Shown: positions 18,397 through 27,899, counted from the first letter of the stretch. The stretch is 64,000 nt of DNA from Akkermansia sp. RCC_12PD (GCF_036417355.1 NZ_CP143889.1:930001-994000), one strand, 5' to 3'. The notes: generated by a model not told the origin, from the letters alone. Made by a program: numbers and translations.

Positions 18397-20376
18397 TTAT
18401 AACACGGTTTCCGCCTCAATGCGGGCTTCCGTCTCCTCAATCTCTTCAGAAAGTTCCGCCCATTGGGAAAAGCATGCTTCCAACTGGCGGTCGGCCTGCT
18501 GGAAACGCATGGTCAATTCCATCACGGCATCCGTGTCCGCCGCTGTTCCCGGCTGTTCCAGACGGGTCGTGATGTCCGTTTTTTCCGTTTCAAGACGGCT
18601 TATTTCCGCTTCCAGGCCTTCCAGTTTTTCCTGGAGGGGACGAAGCAGGCGCGTCTTTTTCTGGCGGATTTCCGCCTCCATGCGCCTGCGTGCCTTCCGG
18701 TCCCCCCCGCCGCCCTGCTCCGTTCCTCCGGCGGAGGCAGAACGCGCTGCAGCGCCCAAGGCCTGGTCACGCTCCACCTTTTCCAGATAATCGGATACGT
18801 TGCCTATGTACAGGCGCGGCTTTTCCCCCGGCACGAATTCCAGCACCTTGGTAACAATGGGGTCCAGAAAGCTGCGGTTGTGGGAAACAATGCAGTAGGA
18901 ACCCGGATACTCGGCCAGGGCTTTTTGAAGGACCTGCTGGGACTGAATGTCCAAATGGTTCGTAGGCTCGTCCAGGATCAGGAAATTGGCGGGATGCAGC
19001 AGCATGCAGACCAGGGCCACGCGGGACCGCTCCCCTCCGGACAACACTCCCACGCGTTTATGCACGTCGTCCCCCCGGAACAGGAAGCAACCCAGCAGAT
19101 TCCGCACCATGGGGGCGGATTCCCGCGTTGCAGCCGCTTCTACGCATTCCAGCACCGTCTTGTCCGGGTCCAGATCGTCGGCGTGGGTCTGGGAGAAAAA
19201 GGCGATCCGGGTATGGTGGCCCATTGTGACATGTCCCGCAGTCGGTTCCTCCCCGCAGGAAATAAGGCGGGAAAAAGTGGACTTGCCCGCTCCGTTCACG
19301 CCCACGATGGCGATGCGGTCGCCCTTGACGATTTCAAAGTCAAACTTGTCCAGAATGGAAATGGGGCCGTAATTTTTAGAGACCTTTTCCAGTTTGACGA
19401 CGGAATGGCCTCCCGCCGGGGGAGTAGGGAAGTGAAAGTCCATCACGGCGTCGTCTTCCTCCACCTCAATCAGTTCCACCTTTTCCAACTGCTTGATGCG
19501 GGACTGCACCAGGGAAGCCTTCGTGGCCTTGTAGCGGAAACGGTCGATGAATTCCTTCGTTTTGGCTATTTCCCGGTCCTGGGCCTTTTTCTGGCGCAGA
19601 AGGATTTCCTTCCTCTGTTCGCTTTCCTTCAGAAAGTAGGAGAAGTTTCCCGCATATTCCTCCGCACGCCCGTGATAAAAGGCGATCGTCCGGGAAACCA
19701 GGGAATCCAGCAGGGCCACGTCATGGGAAATGATCACGATGGCACCGCGGTAGGTGCGCAGATATTGTTCCATCCACCGCTGGGACTGGATATCCAAATG
19801 GTTGGTAGGCTCGTCCAGCAGCAGCACTTCCGGCCCGCGAAGAAGAAGCTTCGCCAGAGCAATGCGCATTTGCCAGCCGCCGGAGAATTCGCCGCAGTCC
19901 CGGTCGAAATCCCGGTCCTTGAATCCGAGGCCGCGCAGAATGGATTCCGTCCGCGGCCGGAGACGGGCGGTGTCATGGGCGTTCAGCACGAGTTCCAGCT
20001 CCCCGATTTCATTGAGCACTTCGGAATAGGCGGCTGAACGGGGGTCCAGCCCGGCCATGTCCTGCGTCAGCGCATCAATACGCTGCTGAATGTCCATCAG
20101 GTCCGCAAAAGCCGACATGGCTTCGTCAACCAGTTTGCGCCCCCGGACGTGAATGCCCTCCTGCGGCAAATAACCCACCTGGCAGTGTTTGGAATGAATG
20201 ATGGAACCGGAGTCCGGCTCATTGAGGCCGGCAATGCATTTCATCAGCGTGGACTTGCCCGCGCCGTTATGCCCCGCCAGGGCAATGCGCTCCCCGTCCT
20301 CAATCGTGAAGGAGAGATCGTTGAACAATACGCGCGCGCCATATTGCACGCGCAGATTTTGAACGGCCAGAACCAT
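18397..20376 (-). CDS. ABC-F family ATPase (Uup/YdiF-like)
   Basis: A 659-residue cytoplasmic protein with two ATP-binding cassettes and no membrane segment, hence the ABC-F translation-factor class. The first cassette has Walker A GHNGAGKST, signature FSGGW and Walker B LLLDEPTNHLD. After a charged linker (about residues 240-320) comes the second cassette with GVNGAGKST, LSGGERSRVAL and LILDEPTNHLD. A long Glu/Arg/Gln-rich C-terminal coiled coil (after about residue 530) is typical of Uup/YdiF-like members. Such proteins act at the ribosomal E site; a resistance role is possible but not shown. It lies downstream of the cyclophilin gene on the same strand, separated by 87 bp holding a hairpin. 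Confidence 0.93.
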   Translation of the reverse strand: MVLAVQNLRVQYGARVLFNDLSFTIEDGERIALAGHNGAGKSTLMKCIAGLNEPDSGSIIHSKHCQVGYLPQEGIHVRGRKLVDEAMSAFADLMDIQQRIDALTQDMAGLDPRSAAYSEVLNEIGELELVLNAHDTARLRPRTESILRGLGFKDRDFDRDCGEFSGGWQMRIALAKLLLRGPEVLLLDEPTNHLDIQSQRWMEQYLRTYRGAIVIISHDVALLDSLVSRTIAFYHGRAEEYAGNFSYFLKESEQRKEILLRQKKAQDREIAKTKEFIDRFRYKATKASLVQSRIKQLEKVELIEVEEDDAVMDFHFPTPPAGGHSVVKLEKVSKNYGPISILDKFDFEIVKGDRIAIVGVNGAGKSTFSRLISCGEEPTAGHVTMGHHTRIAFFSQTHADDLDPDKTVLECVEAAATRESAPMVRNLLGCFLFRGDDVHKRVGVLSGGERSRVALVCMLLHPANFLILDEPTNHLDIQSQQVLQKALAEYPGSYCIVSHNRSFLDPIVTKVLEFVPGEKPRLYIGNVSDYLEKVERDQALGAAARSASAGGTEQGGGGDRKARRRMEAEIRQKKTRLLRPLQEKLEGLEAEISRLETEKTDITTRLEQPGTAADTDAVMELTMRFQQADRQLEACFSQWAELSEEIEETEARIEAETVL

Positions 20377-20400
20377 GTGCCGGAATCAATCATCGGGACA

Positions 20401-20440
20401 GGCGGCGCGGAAAACGTTCCTCGAACGTTTCTGCGCCGCC
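20401..20440 (-). other. Hairpin between the cyclophilin and ABC-F genes
   Basis: GGCGGCGC and GCGCCGCC with inner AAACGTT/AACGTTT arms form a strong imperfect stem. There is no T run on the minus strand, so it may be an mRNA-stability or attenuation element rather than a terminator. Confidence 0.4.
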
Positions 20441-20463
20441 TCCACCGTTTTTCCTTTTAATCC

Positions 20464-20967
20464 TTATTTGCCGAGGACCTTGTTCCACGCGGCGATACGG
20501 TCAGCCTGCTCCGTGAACAGGTCGGCGGTGTCGTCTTCAATCGTGATGCGGGAAATGGTATCTCCCTGCTCGATGGAGTCCACCACGTCCTGGCCTTCGG
20601 TCACTTTGCCGAAGACGGTGTGCTTGCCGTTCAGCCAGTCGGTAGGCACATGAGTGATGAAGAACTGGGAGCCGTTGGTACCGGGGCCCGCATTCGCCAT
20701 GGAAAGTACGCCGGGGCCATCATGCTTGAGGTCCGGGCGGCATTCGTCTTCAAAACGGTAGCCGGGGCCTCCCATGCCCGTCCCGGTGGGATCGCCGCCC
20801 TGGATCATGAAATCCGGAATCACGCGATGGAATTTGAGGCCGTCGTAAAAGCCGCGGGAAGCCAGGTTCAGGAAGGAAGCCGCCGTCACGGGCGTCTTGG
20901 AAGCGAACACCGTCAGCTTGATGTCTCCCTTGGAAGTATGGATGGTAATATTCTTGTCGGTTGCCAT
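20464..20967 (-). CDS. Cyclophilin-type peptidyl-prolyl cis-trans isomerase
   Basis: A 167-residue cytoplasmic cyclophilin: no signal peptide, and a short N-terminal strand ([15 protein letters not shown]) leading straight into the fold. Key family motifs are present: [19 protein letters not shown] with the catalytic Arg, [21 protein letters not shown], and [11 protein letters not shown]. The roughly 25-residue C-terminal extension is slightly longer than minimal bacterial forms. It probably assists general folding. The downstream ABC-F gene may share its transcript. Confidence 0.95.
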   Translation of the reverse strand: MATDKNITIHTSKGDIKLTVFASKTPVTAASFLNLASRGFYDGLKFHRVIPDFMIQGGDPTGTGMGGPGYRFEDECRPDLKHDGPGVLSMANAGPGTNGSQFFITHVPTDWLNGKHTVFGKVTEGQDVVDSIEQGDTISRITIEDDTADLFTEQADRIAAWNKVLGK

Positions 20968-21445
20968 GCACGCATGTTAAACGCATGGAAAGGCATGGTA
21001 AAGGCTGTATTGCGTGCAAATAGAGGGCCTGTTCCTTATTGGTCCCTCCCAATTCCTTTTCACTTTCCTACGCTGGTGCGCAGGGATTTGTCGCGCGTTT
21101 ACGCACCTCTTTATGATGCTGTCTCCAGTCCATGTTGCGGAAGACCATTTGCCGCATTTCATGGATGAAAAAAGAAATGGCGCAGGGACTGCGGCGGCCC
21201 CATCCTCACTTCGGAGAATACGTTAATTCATCCGTCGGGAATACCCGATTCCGAACGTAGCGTTCCGGAAATCCCCAAGGTTTCCGGCTTTCCTCCCCCC
21301 CTTATTTCAACCGTTCCATCATTAAAAGGAACCCGCCAGGTACTTCCGGAAAGAATTCTTTTTCATCTTCCTTTTCAGGAGGGTAACATACCCGCAATTT
21401 CCCCGGAACAGGCCGTTCCGGCCTGTCATGATAGCCGGCGATGAC
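20968..21445. other. Intergenic region without recognisable gene
   Basis: About 480 bp between the divergent cyclophilin and Hsp33-like genes. I see no convincing coding frame, tRNA or long repeat; the promoters for both neighbours must lie here. Confidence 0.6.
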
Positions 21446-21456
21446 AGGAGGCATGA

Positions 21457-22266
21457 TTGATTTTCCCTGTAAAAGGGATGAATTTGCATCATATGAGCGA
21501 AGAAATGGTAGAAGAATTCGTTACGGTTGAATCTATCTTTGTGCGTGGACGCAACTGCCTGGCGCTTAGAGCGAAGTTCTCACCCCTGTTTACGGACTAC
21601 TATCTTCATCTCATGCAGTACGGCCTGCGCAATGAAGAGATTTACGACAGCCTGCTGAAAGAGCTGATGGCCTATTTCACGCTGTACATGGTTGCCCGCC
21701 CCTGGGCGGAACAGCATGCGTGGACAGTCAATCTGAAAACTCCGATCGTGGCCAACCTGTTCGTTTCCGGATCATCCCTGACGGAATCCGTCGTAGGCCG
21801 CGTCTTCACGCAGGACGTAAAAGAGCCGGAAGAGAATACGCTGTATTCCACCATGCTCTGCAAGGGGCAGGAGCCGCGTTATTCCGTCGTTCCCATTCCC
21901 GGTGTATCCCCCGCCCAGTGGGTGGAGGAATTTTACAAGCAGAGTGAACAGAGAACGGCACGCTGCATTGAGTTGCCGGACGAATGCTATACGATGGTGA
22001 CGGCCCAGCCGGACGCCGACGAGGAATGGCTCAATTCCCTCAATCAGGAAAAGATGGCCCATCTGGAAGAAAACGAAAATACGCGCGTGCTGGAAACCCG
22101 CCGCTTCCGTTTTTATTGCGGCTGTACCCTGGACCGCATACTTCCAACGCTCAAGGCGCTCCAGGAGAAAGAGAAAGATTTGTTCCAGGGAGAAAATGAG
22201 CTGGAAATCACCTGCCCCAGATGCGCCGCCATCTACCGCGTGACGAGAGAAAATCTGGAAGATTGA
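21457..22266 (+). CDS. Hsp33-like redox-regulated chaperone
   Basis: A 269-residue protein with the zinc-binding end typical of Hsp33: Cys221-X-Cys223 (FYCGCT) and Cys253-X-X-Cys256 (ITCPRC), followed by YRV, at the usual spacing. In known Hsp33, oxidation of these cysteines releases zinc and activates holdase activity in the cytoplasm. The N-terminal fold (FVTVESIFVRGRNCLALRAKFSPLFTDYY) is divergent, so the name rests mainly on the C-terminus. The start is probably TTG 21457, because a strong AGGAGG (21446-21451) sits 5 bp upstream; ATGs at 21478 and 21493 are alternatives without such a site, and ATG 21453 is out of frame. The next gene begins 66 bp later. Confidence 0.8.
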   Translation: MIFPVKGMNLHHMSEEMVEEFVTVESIFVRGRNCLALRAKFSPLFTDYYLHLMQYGLRNEEIYDSLLKELMAYFTLYMVARPWAEQHAWTVNLKTPIVANLFVSGSSLTESVVGRVFTQDVKEPEENTLYSTMLCKGQEPRYSVVPIPGVSPAQWVEEFYKQSEQRTARCIELPDECYTMVTAQPDADEEWLNSLNQEKMAHLEENENTRVLETRRFRFYCGCTLDRILPTLKALQEKEKDLFQGENELEITCPRCAAIYRVTRENLED

Positions 22267-22332
22267 GACATACACGATTTCTTTCTGACAATTAGCCTTT
22301 TCGGCAACGAAATTCGTGCTTAAACTTTCCTC

Positions 22333-22956
22333 GTGCCGACTTGTCCGAAGTGCTTACATAATTTCCACCGCGGGGCGGAATCATTGTGCCCTCACTGCGG
22401 CTTTTCCCTGGAAAATCTGGACAAGAAATACGGCAGGGATTCCATCCCCTACCGCCGCGTGTGCGACAACGCGGGAGCGCTCCGCCAGCAGGACCGCGTG
22501 AAGCTGAACGCCCTGCTGGAAAAACTGGAACGCCGCATTCCCCCCGTTCTTCTTTCCGTCTATTTTCCCAATATTCTGGAGCCCTTCTCCCTGATTCCCC
22601 ACAGTTTCTGGATGATGAACCACCTGATGGTGGATGAAGCCGGATTTCCCAATCACCAGGGCCCCCTCGATCCGCAGTGGCTGCTGGTTCTGGTGCTGGA
22701 TGTGCGGACGGATACGGCTTGCTTTATGTGGGGATACGAACTGGATCCCTATGTGGAACCGGACCTGATCAACAAGTCCATCATGAAAGCCCGCATTCCC
22801 CTCCGGGAAAGCATGCTTCTGCACGCCGCGGGCTCCATCATGAAGGACGCCGTCCACCTCGTGGCCCGGAAGGCGCGTTCCAAGGTCAGGCATCCCATGA
22901 GGTACGGTCTTACGCTGCCCGCTCCGGCAGAAAGGAAAGGAGGCGGTGCGGCATGA
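22333..22956 (+). CDS. Zinc-ribbon protein with TPM-like domain
   Basis: A 207-residue protein starting at GTG 22333. Two CXXC pairs (CPKC and CPHC, residues 4-22) form an N-terminal zinc ribbon; the remainder resembles a TPM domain (LNALLEKLERRIPPVLLSVYF, followed by a hydrophobic LVLVLDVRTDTACFMWGYELD stretch). There is no membrane segment. Its stop overlaps the next start (ATGA at 22953), so it belongs to a translationally coupled operon with the TPM-like membrane protein and the SGNH hydrolase. The function is unknown; the shared domain suggests it works with its neighbour, perhaps in envelope maintenance (inference). Confidence 0.7.
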   Translation: MPTCPKCLHNFHRGAESLCPHCGFSLENLDKKYGRDSIPYRRVCDNAGALRQQDRVKLNALLEKLERRIPPVLLSVYFPNILEPFSLIPHSFWMMNHLMVDEAGFPNHQGPLDPQWLLVLVLDVRTDTACFMWGYELDPYVEPDLINKSIMKARIPLRESMLLHAAGSIMKDAVHLVARKARSKVRHPMRYGLTLPAPAERKGGGAA

Positions 22957-24011
22957 AAAAGCTCCTGCCTGCGGCCATGCTTTTCATGGCGGTCCTGACG
23001 GCCCCCGCTCAGGAGCTTCCCCTCCTGAAATGGTCTTCCAAAGACCAGCAGTCCCTGATGAAGGGAACATGGTGGGAAAGCCATGCCCCCATCCTCCCCC
23101 CCGTGGAAGCCGCCGTTTCTCCGGTTCCCTCCGCGCCGGAAGCGCCTGCGGACGCAGATTCCCCCGCCGTGGACCCCATTCCGGAGGATTTCACGGATGT
23201 AAACGAATATTTCCTGCCGGAATATATCCGGACCACGACAGGGCTGATAGATCCGCAAAAGCTGCTTGGAGAAGTGGAGAGGAACGACGTCATTGAACTT
23301 ATCCGGCTCATCAAGGACCGCTACAACGTCAATCTGTTTGTCAGCATCTTCGCCGCCGGGCAGAAGGTCCCCCCCTCCGTCAACGCCCCCACCATCGCGC
23401 GCCAGATTTTCAAGGACAAGGAACGCAACCTGCTGCTGCATTTCCATATGGGGGATATCAAAAGCGCCCAGATAGCCCTGGATCCCGACCTCAGCTCCCA
23501 TCTGGGGGATGCCGGACGGCGCGATTTGCTCTACCAGGTGAAGCAGGACGCTTCCCGCTTCACCAATCCGCAGGACGAGCTGATCACGGCCATGATTTCC
23601 CTGGCCCGGAGAACGGAAGCCAATATGGCCGCCGCCCCCAAGCCTGCCCTGCCCGCTCTGGAAGCGGACAATCCCGAAAGCATCCCGGAAGCCAATATAA
23701 CCATCCTGGAGACGGAGGAAACCCCGGAATCCCACCTGCACGTCCTGATGAAGGCCTGGATGTCCTTCGCCCTGGCGAATGTTGCGGGCATCATCCTGCA
23801 TGTCTCCGCACTGGTTTCCCTGGCGGTTCTCTGGCTGGTCTGGAAAAACAAGCGGGTAGTACGCCTGCTTCCGTCGGAACCGGATAAAAGGCTTGGCGCC
23901 CCGCACGGGGCCTCCCAGAGCCGCCCTGTCAATTACTGCATGCAGGAAGGTCGTCATCCTGACTCCATCGGCCGCAGGCAGATGCGGCAGCATATGCGCG
24001 ACGTATCATGA
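22953..24011 (+). CDS. Exported TPM-like protein with C-terminal membrane anchor
   Basis: A 352-residue protein whose ATG at 22953 overlaps the upstream stop. It has a signal peptide (MKKLLPAAMLFMAVLTAPAQ), a Pro/Ala-rich linker, a TPM-like domain (about residues 85-215: LIRLIKDRYNVNLFVSIFAAGQ..., LLLHFHMGD) and one membrane segment near residue 280 (GIILHVSALVSLAVLWLVW). The basic tail is cytoplasmic. It is probably an inner-membrane protein with its TPM domain outside. Its TGA overlaps the start of the SGNH gene (ATGA at 24008), continuing the coupled operon. No catalytic residues are assigned. Confidence 0.7.
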   Translation: MKKLLPAAMLFMAVLTAPAQELPLLKWSSKDQQSLMKGTWWESHAPILPPVEAAVSPVPSAPEAPADADSPAVDPIPEDFTDVNEYFLPEYIRTTTGLIDPQKLLGEVERNDVIELIRLIKDRYNVNLFVSIFAAGQKVPPSVNAPTIARQIFKDKERNLLLHFHMGDIKSAQIALDPDLSSHLGDAGRRDLLYQVKQDASRFTNPQDELITAMISLARRTEANMAAAPKPALPALEADNPESIPEANITILETEETPESHLHVLMKAWMSFALANVAGIILHVSALVSLAVLWLVWKNKRVVRLLPSEPDKRLGAPHGASQSRPVNYCMQEGRHPDSIGRRQMRQHMRDVS

Positions 24012-25036
24012 CGGCAGCCCTTCCATCCCCTGAAATCCACGCCGTTCTGAACGATGCCGGAGAACTGGAACTTACCCCGGCCCATGCTCCGGACGGGGCC
24101 GTTATCCGTGTGGACCTCAATGCGGATTCTTCCCGCATGCTGTGCACGCAGGGGCAGTACCTGGCCCCCATCCAGGCGCCTCCGGGGACGCGCATACGCT
24201 ACCGCCTTTTTACGGGCAAAAAGGGAATCGGAGAACCGGAAACCTTCGTCATGCCGGGAATCCCCTCCATTTCCCCCGTTCCTTCCACGCTGGTTCCCTG
24301 CACCCAGAACAGGGATTTCCTGATCTACGACTGGCCCGCACGGCATGAAGCGGTCTGCCGCCTGGTCCGGGAAACACATCCGGACCTGCTTTTCATCGGA
24401 GATTCCATCACCCATTTCTGGGGAGGGAATCCCGTGGACGAGCCGCACCGTGACATCCTTCAAAAATCCCCGGAGACCTGGGCCGCATGCACAGAGGGCA
24501 TGAGAGCCGCCAATCTGGGATTCGGCTACGACCGCGTGGAAAACGTCCTGTGGAGGCTACGCCACGGAGAGCTGGACGGCGCCGCCGCAGACGCCGTGTG
24601 CGTGGTGCTGATCGGCACGAATAATTTTGCGGAAAACACGGACGAAGAAATCCTGCTGGGCATTCGCGCCGTATGCGGGGAAACCAGGAACAGGCTCACC
24701 GGAGCTTCCATCATTCTTCAGGGATTTTACCCGCGCAACAGCGGCCGGGAGGGAACGGCGGAGCGCATTGCCTCCATCAATCTGCGCTTGGAGGCCCTGG
24801 CCACCGAGCAAGGTTTTTTTTACACGGAACCGGGACGGCTGATGGCGGATGAATCCGGCCGAATTCCGGCGGAGCTTTCCTCCGACGGCCTGCATCCATC
24901 CGCTTCAGGATATGAACGGATAGCCTCTGTTCTCGCTCCCGTCATCCGCCGGGCGGCGGAAGAAAGAAAAAATGACACGGCCAAGAAACCTTCCTCCCCT
25001 TCCGGGGTTTCTGTAATAGAACCCCCAACGGAATAA
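24008..25036 (+). CDS. SGNH/GDSL-family hydrolase
   Basis: A 342-residue esterase-like protein. An N-terminal beta-rich region (about residues 1-110) may be a carbohydrate-binding or Ig-like module. The SGNH fold follows: block I GDSIT with Ser133, block II LGFGYDR, block III GTNN, and block V DGLHPS with the Asp-His pair. This pattern resembles PAF-acetylhydrolase-like enzymes that deacetylate sugars or lipids. No clear signal peptide is present, so it may be cytoplasmic, which is odd beside exported neighbours. Its start overlaps the previous gene, and the next gene follows after 5 bp. Confidence 0.85.
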   Translation: MTAALPSPEIHAVLNDAGELELTPAHAPDGAVIRVDLNADSSRMLCTQGQYLAPIQAPPGTRIRYRLFTGKKGIGEPETFVMPGIPSISPVPSTLVPCTQNRDFLIYDWPARHEAVCRLVRETHPDLLFIGDSITHFWGGNPVDEPHRDILQKSPETWAACTEGMRAANLGFGYDRVENVLWRLRHGELDGAAADAVCVVLIGTNNFAENTDEEILLGIRAVCGETRNRLTGASIILQGFYPRNSGREGTAERIASINLRLEALATEQGFFYTEPGRLMADESGRIPAELSSDGLHPSASGYERIASVLAPVIRRAAEERKNDTAKKPSSPSGVSVIEPPTE

Positions 25037-25041
25037 TCACG

Positions 25042-25449
25042 ATGAACGAACAGGACGATACAAAACTCTGGCAACTGCTCGGCCATGCTTCCCAGACGGC
25101 TCCGGGGGATGGCTTTGCCCGTAAGGTCATGATGCGTATTGCCGAAGAGGAACGCGCACAGTCCGCTCCCGTAGAATCCATCCGAAGCTTCAAGTGGAAT
25201 TCCTTCCGCATCTGGGCCTCCTCCGCAGCGGCGCTGGTCGTCGGGGTAATCGGCATTTCCGTACTGATGGAGCCTGCGGCACCGGAAGCCCCCTCCATCT
25301 CCGTCGCTTCCCTGAACATCGACGATGTGCTTGTGGAAGAGGCCGGGCTCGCCCTGGGCCAGGAAAACCTGATGGATGCCATTTGTACTCTGTCTTCCAT
25401 GGAAACGGGCGTCATTTCTTCCGACAGCATTCAAGACCTGCTTCTTTAA
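25042..25449 (+). CDS. Small single-pass membrane protein of unknown function
   Basis: A 135-residue protein with a polar N-terminal region (about 50 residues), one membrane segment (SSAAALVVGVIGISVLM, residues 57-73) and an acidic C-terminal region. This layout is common among anti-sigma-like proteins, but no zinc motif or partner sigma factor is nearby, so that reading is weak. It is the last gene of the 22333-25449 operon, 5 bp after the SGNH gene. Confidence 0.65.
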   Translation: MNEQDDTKLWQLLGHASQTAPGDGFARKVMMRIAEEERAQSAPVESIRSFKWNSFRIWASSAAALVVGVIGISVLMEPAAPEAPSISVASLNIDDVLVEEAGLALGQENLMDAICTLSSMETGVISSDSIQDLLL

Positions 25450-25536
25450 CTCTTAAAAATAGTGAATTAGGTACGCATCCGGCACTGGTTTTTGCAAGCT
25501 TTTCCAAAAAATGGTACAAGTCTTTATCCGCCGTCC

Positions 25537-26048
25537 ATGGCCGCCCTGCCAACCCATTCCCCCGTTTTCATCCGTCAGGCCGCGCCTGCGGATTTTCCCG
25601 CTTGGATGGAAATGACCGCAACCGTCCGGGACGATTTTCCCGGCATGGCTCCTGCTGATCATCGTGGCGTCATGGAACGGTGCACTGCCAGAAATACGGC
25701 CTTTGGCGCCTGGACGGAAGGAGAACTTGCCGGAGGAACGGCATTCTCCCCAAAGCACGGCGGAATCGGCTTTCTGGTCGTCCGGCCGGGATACAGGAGG
25801 CGCACGGCATCGGAAGCCTGCCGGCCCGGAAGGCTCTTTCCTGCATGCCGCCGGACCGCGAGGCATTCGTCCATGTTCATCCGGCTACTTTCTCCGCACG
25901 CTCCCTGTTCCTTTCCCTGAGCTTCCGGGAAAGTGAATTCATCCGGCGGGGTGGACAGGTTTACCAGACCCTGCTTCCCTCTTCCGAACGGCTGAAGGGA
26001 ATAGTGGGCCAAAGCCGGAATTTGCCCGCTGCCGGCGGTTGCCTTTGA
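25537..26048 (+). pseudogene. GNAT acetyltransferase broken by a frameshift
   Basis: From ATG 25537 the frame reads as a GNAT N-acetyltransferase (FIRQAAPADFPAWMEM..., GFLVVRPGYRRR, which is the start of the acetyl-CoA-binding motif). At about 25803 the good frame moves by -1: HGIGSLPARKALSCM and the C-terminal strands continue in the other frame to 26048. In the first frame the protein would end in low-complexity Arg-rich residues at 25920. One lost base explains it. Decay, or an assembly error, are the main readings. Substrate unknown. Confidence 0.7.
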
Positions 26049-26084
26049 CGGACGCTTTTTCATGGGTTACAAAGAAAGACATCC

Positions 26085-26690
26085 ATGCAGGACTTTCTTT
26101 CCACAGTCATTCTTCTGTTCATTGTCATCGATCCCGTGGGACTGGCGCCGATGATCCAAGGAATGATGAAAAAATACACGCCGGAGAAGCAAAAGGCCAT
26201 TCTGAAAAGGGAACTGGTTTTTGCGCTGTTCTTGTTGCTCCTGTTCTTTTTCTCCGGAAAATTCCTGCTGAACCTGCTCGGTCTGGAACCGGCTACCCTG
26301 AACATTTCCGGCGGAATTCTGCTGTTCCTCGTGGCTCTGGGAATGGTGTTTCCCGCCAAGGATATGCTCACGTCCGCGGCCCATGCGTCCGGAAAGAACG
26401 AACCTTTCATCGTTCCCATCGCCATGCCGCTGATGGCAGGGCCTTCCTCCCTGGCCATCATCATGCTGCATGCTTCCCAGAGCCCGGACAGCATTTCCCA
26501 GATGACTTACGCCGCCGCCATCATCACGGCGTGGCTGCTTTCCGGTCTGGTCCTTTTCATCGCTCATAAATTCCTGCGCCTGCTGGGGGAAAAAGGGACA
26601 GTCGCCCTGGAGCGGCTGATGGGCATGGTGCTCATCATGATTTCTGTTCAGATGTTCATGAATGGCCTGGCGGGATACGGCGTCAAATAG
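26085..26690 (+). CDS. MarC/YhgN-family membrane protein
   Basis: A 201-residue inner-membrane protein with about six hydrophobic segments, matching MarC family length. Family landmarks seen are FIVIDPVGLAPMI near the N-terminus and IVPIAMPLMAGPSSLAIIML in the middle. The biochemical role of the family is unsettled despite its historical link to multiple antibiotic resistance. It is followed 15 bp later by the MenH-like gene, probably in one transcript. Confidence 0.92.
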   Translation: MQDFLSTVILLFIVIDPVGLAPMIQGMMKKYTPEKQKAILKRELVFALFLLLLFFFSGKFLLNLLGLEPATLNISGGILLFLVALGMVFPAKDMLTSAAHASGKNEPFIVPIAMPLMAGPSSLAIIMLHASQSPDSISQMTYAAAIITAWLLSGLVLFIAHKFLRLLGEKGTVALERLMGMVLIMISVQMFMNGLAGYGVK

Positions 26691-26705
26691 AACAGAAATT
26701 CGACC

Positions 26706-27413
26706 ATGATCTGGCTCCTTCACGGCAACTTGGGATCTCCGGCGGACTGGAAGCCCGTCATGGATGCGTTGCGTTCCAACGGAATCGAATCCCGCGCTCT
26801 TAACCTCTGGAAATATCTGGAATGCTGCCCTAAAAGCCTTCCCGAAATGGGCCGCGTGCTTTGCTCTGAAATTGCCGCACAGGACAAGCGCCCCTATATC
26901 TGCGGCTATTCCCTGGGAGGAAGACTGGCCATGCACGCGGTTCTGGCACATTCCCCACTCTGGAAGGGGGCCATGTTCATCAGCGCCAACCCCGGTCTGA
27001 AGAATGAAGAGGAAAAGGCCGCGCGCCGCGCCGCGGATGCGGAATGGGCCGTTAAATGTCTCTCCACCCCCTGGGAGAATTTTTTAAGGGAATGGGATGC
27101 GCAGGCCGTGTTTGGCGGAGAAGCGGGAAATCCTGGCCGCTCCTCCCTGAAACCGTGGCGCAAGTCCATCTCCCGCGCGTTTATTGACTGGTCCGTGGGC
27201 GCCCAGGAAAACCTGGCTCCGCTCCTCAAGCAGTCCCGTGTTTCCCAATTATGGATAGCCGGGGAACGGGACTCCAAATTTACTGCCCTTGCCCGCCGGG
27301 CAGCGGGGGACAAGGCGGTGATCATCCCCCATGCCGGCCATCGGCTTCCTCTGGAAGCTCCGGAAAAACTGGCGAAATGCCTGCAACAACTAATCACTGC
27401 AACTTATGAATGA
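26706..27413 (+). CDS. Alpha/beta hydrolase, MenH-like
   Basis: A 235-residue alpha/beta hydrolase. The nucleophile elbow is GYSLGGR with Ser69, the acid is Asp189 in GERDS, and the base is His212 in GHRLPLE. The LLHGNLGSPADW opening forms the oxyanion loop. GYSLGGR and the overall length match MenH, which eliminates pyruvate to form SHCHC in menaquinone synthesis; no other men gene is nearby, so a general esterase remains possible. It overlaps the next gene by 8 bp, so the two are coupled. Confidence 0.72.
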   Translation: MIWLLHGNLGSPADWKPVMDALRSNGIESRALNLWKYLECCPKSLPEMGRVLCSEIAAQDKRPYICGYSLGGRLAMHAVLAHSPLWKGAMFISANPGLKNEEEKAARRAADAEWAVKCLSTPWENFLREWDAQAVFGGEAGNPGRSSLKPWRKSISRAFIDWSVGAQENLAPLLKQSRVSQLWIAGERDSKFTALARRAAGDKAVIIPHAGHRLPLEAPEKLAKCLQQLITATYE

Positions 27414-27726
27414 TTCAGGAATCCCGGATGCGGAAGACTTGAGAAAACTGGTGGAGGAAATAGCCCAGGCCCACATCCCATTCGGCATGTACGGCCCGGC
27501 CAAATACCCGCCCAAGGGATGCCCCCTGATGGATGTGCCTCAGGAATATCTGGCATGGTTCCAGGCCAAGGGGTTCCCCAAAGGCAAACTGGGACGCCTG
27601 ATGGAACAATGCCTGCTCCTGAAGGGGAACGGGCTGGACAACCTTTTCGACCCCTTCCGGAAGGCCAATGGCGGCAGGACGAAGAAGAATGGCCGCCGCC
27701 GCGTGTGGGATTTCGAGAATGAATGA
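27406..27726 (+). CDS. DUF3820-family protein
   Basis: A 106-residue cytoplasmic protein with the DUF3820 signature: IPFGMYGPAKYPPKGCPL, then DVPQEYLAWFQAKGFPKGKLG and a conserved NGLDNL. The family's role is not established; some members have been called quorum-sensing-regulated virulence factors on slim evidence. Its start overlaps the end of the MenH-like gene (ATGAATGA), and the C-terminal end is basic. Confidence 0.8.
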   Translation: MNDSGIPDAEDLRKLVEEIAQAHIPFGMYGPAKYPPKGCPLMDVPQEYLAWFQAKGFPKGKLGRLMEQCLLLKGNGLDNLFDPFRKANGGRTKKNGRRRVWDFENE

Positions 27727-27899
27727 TACTGCACGGCCAGCGGAACAATCCTGATTTTCCGTCTGTTGCAAACAGATGGACGCTTGAAGATTCTCCTACC
27801 GGGCCACCAGTCCCTTCCAAGAGCAGAAGCATTCCGCGGCCGGGGAAGAAACGAACGCCTAATTCATTAGAGTCTGGTGCTTTTTCAGCAATTCCGCCT

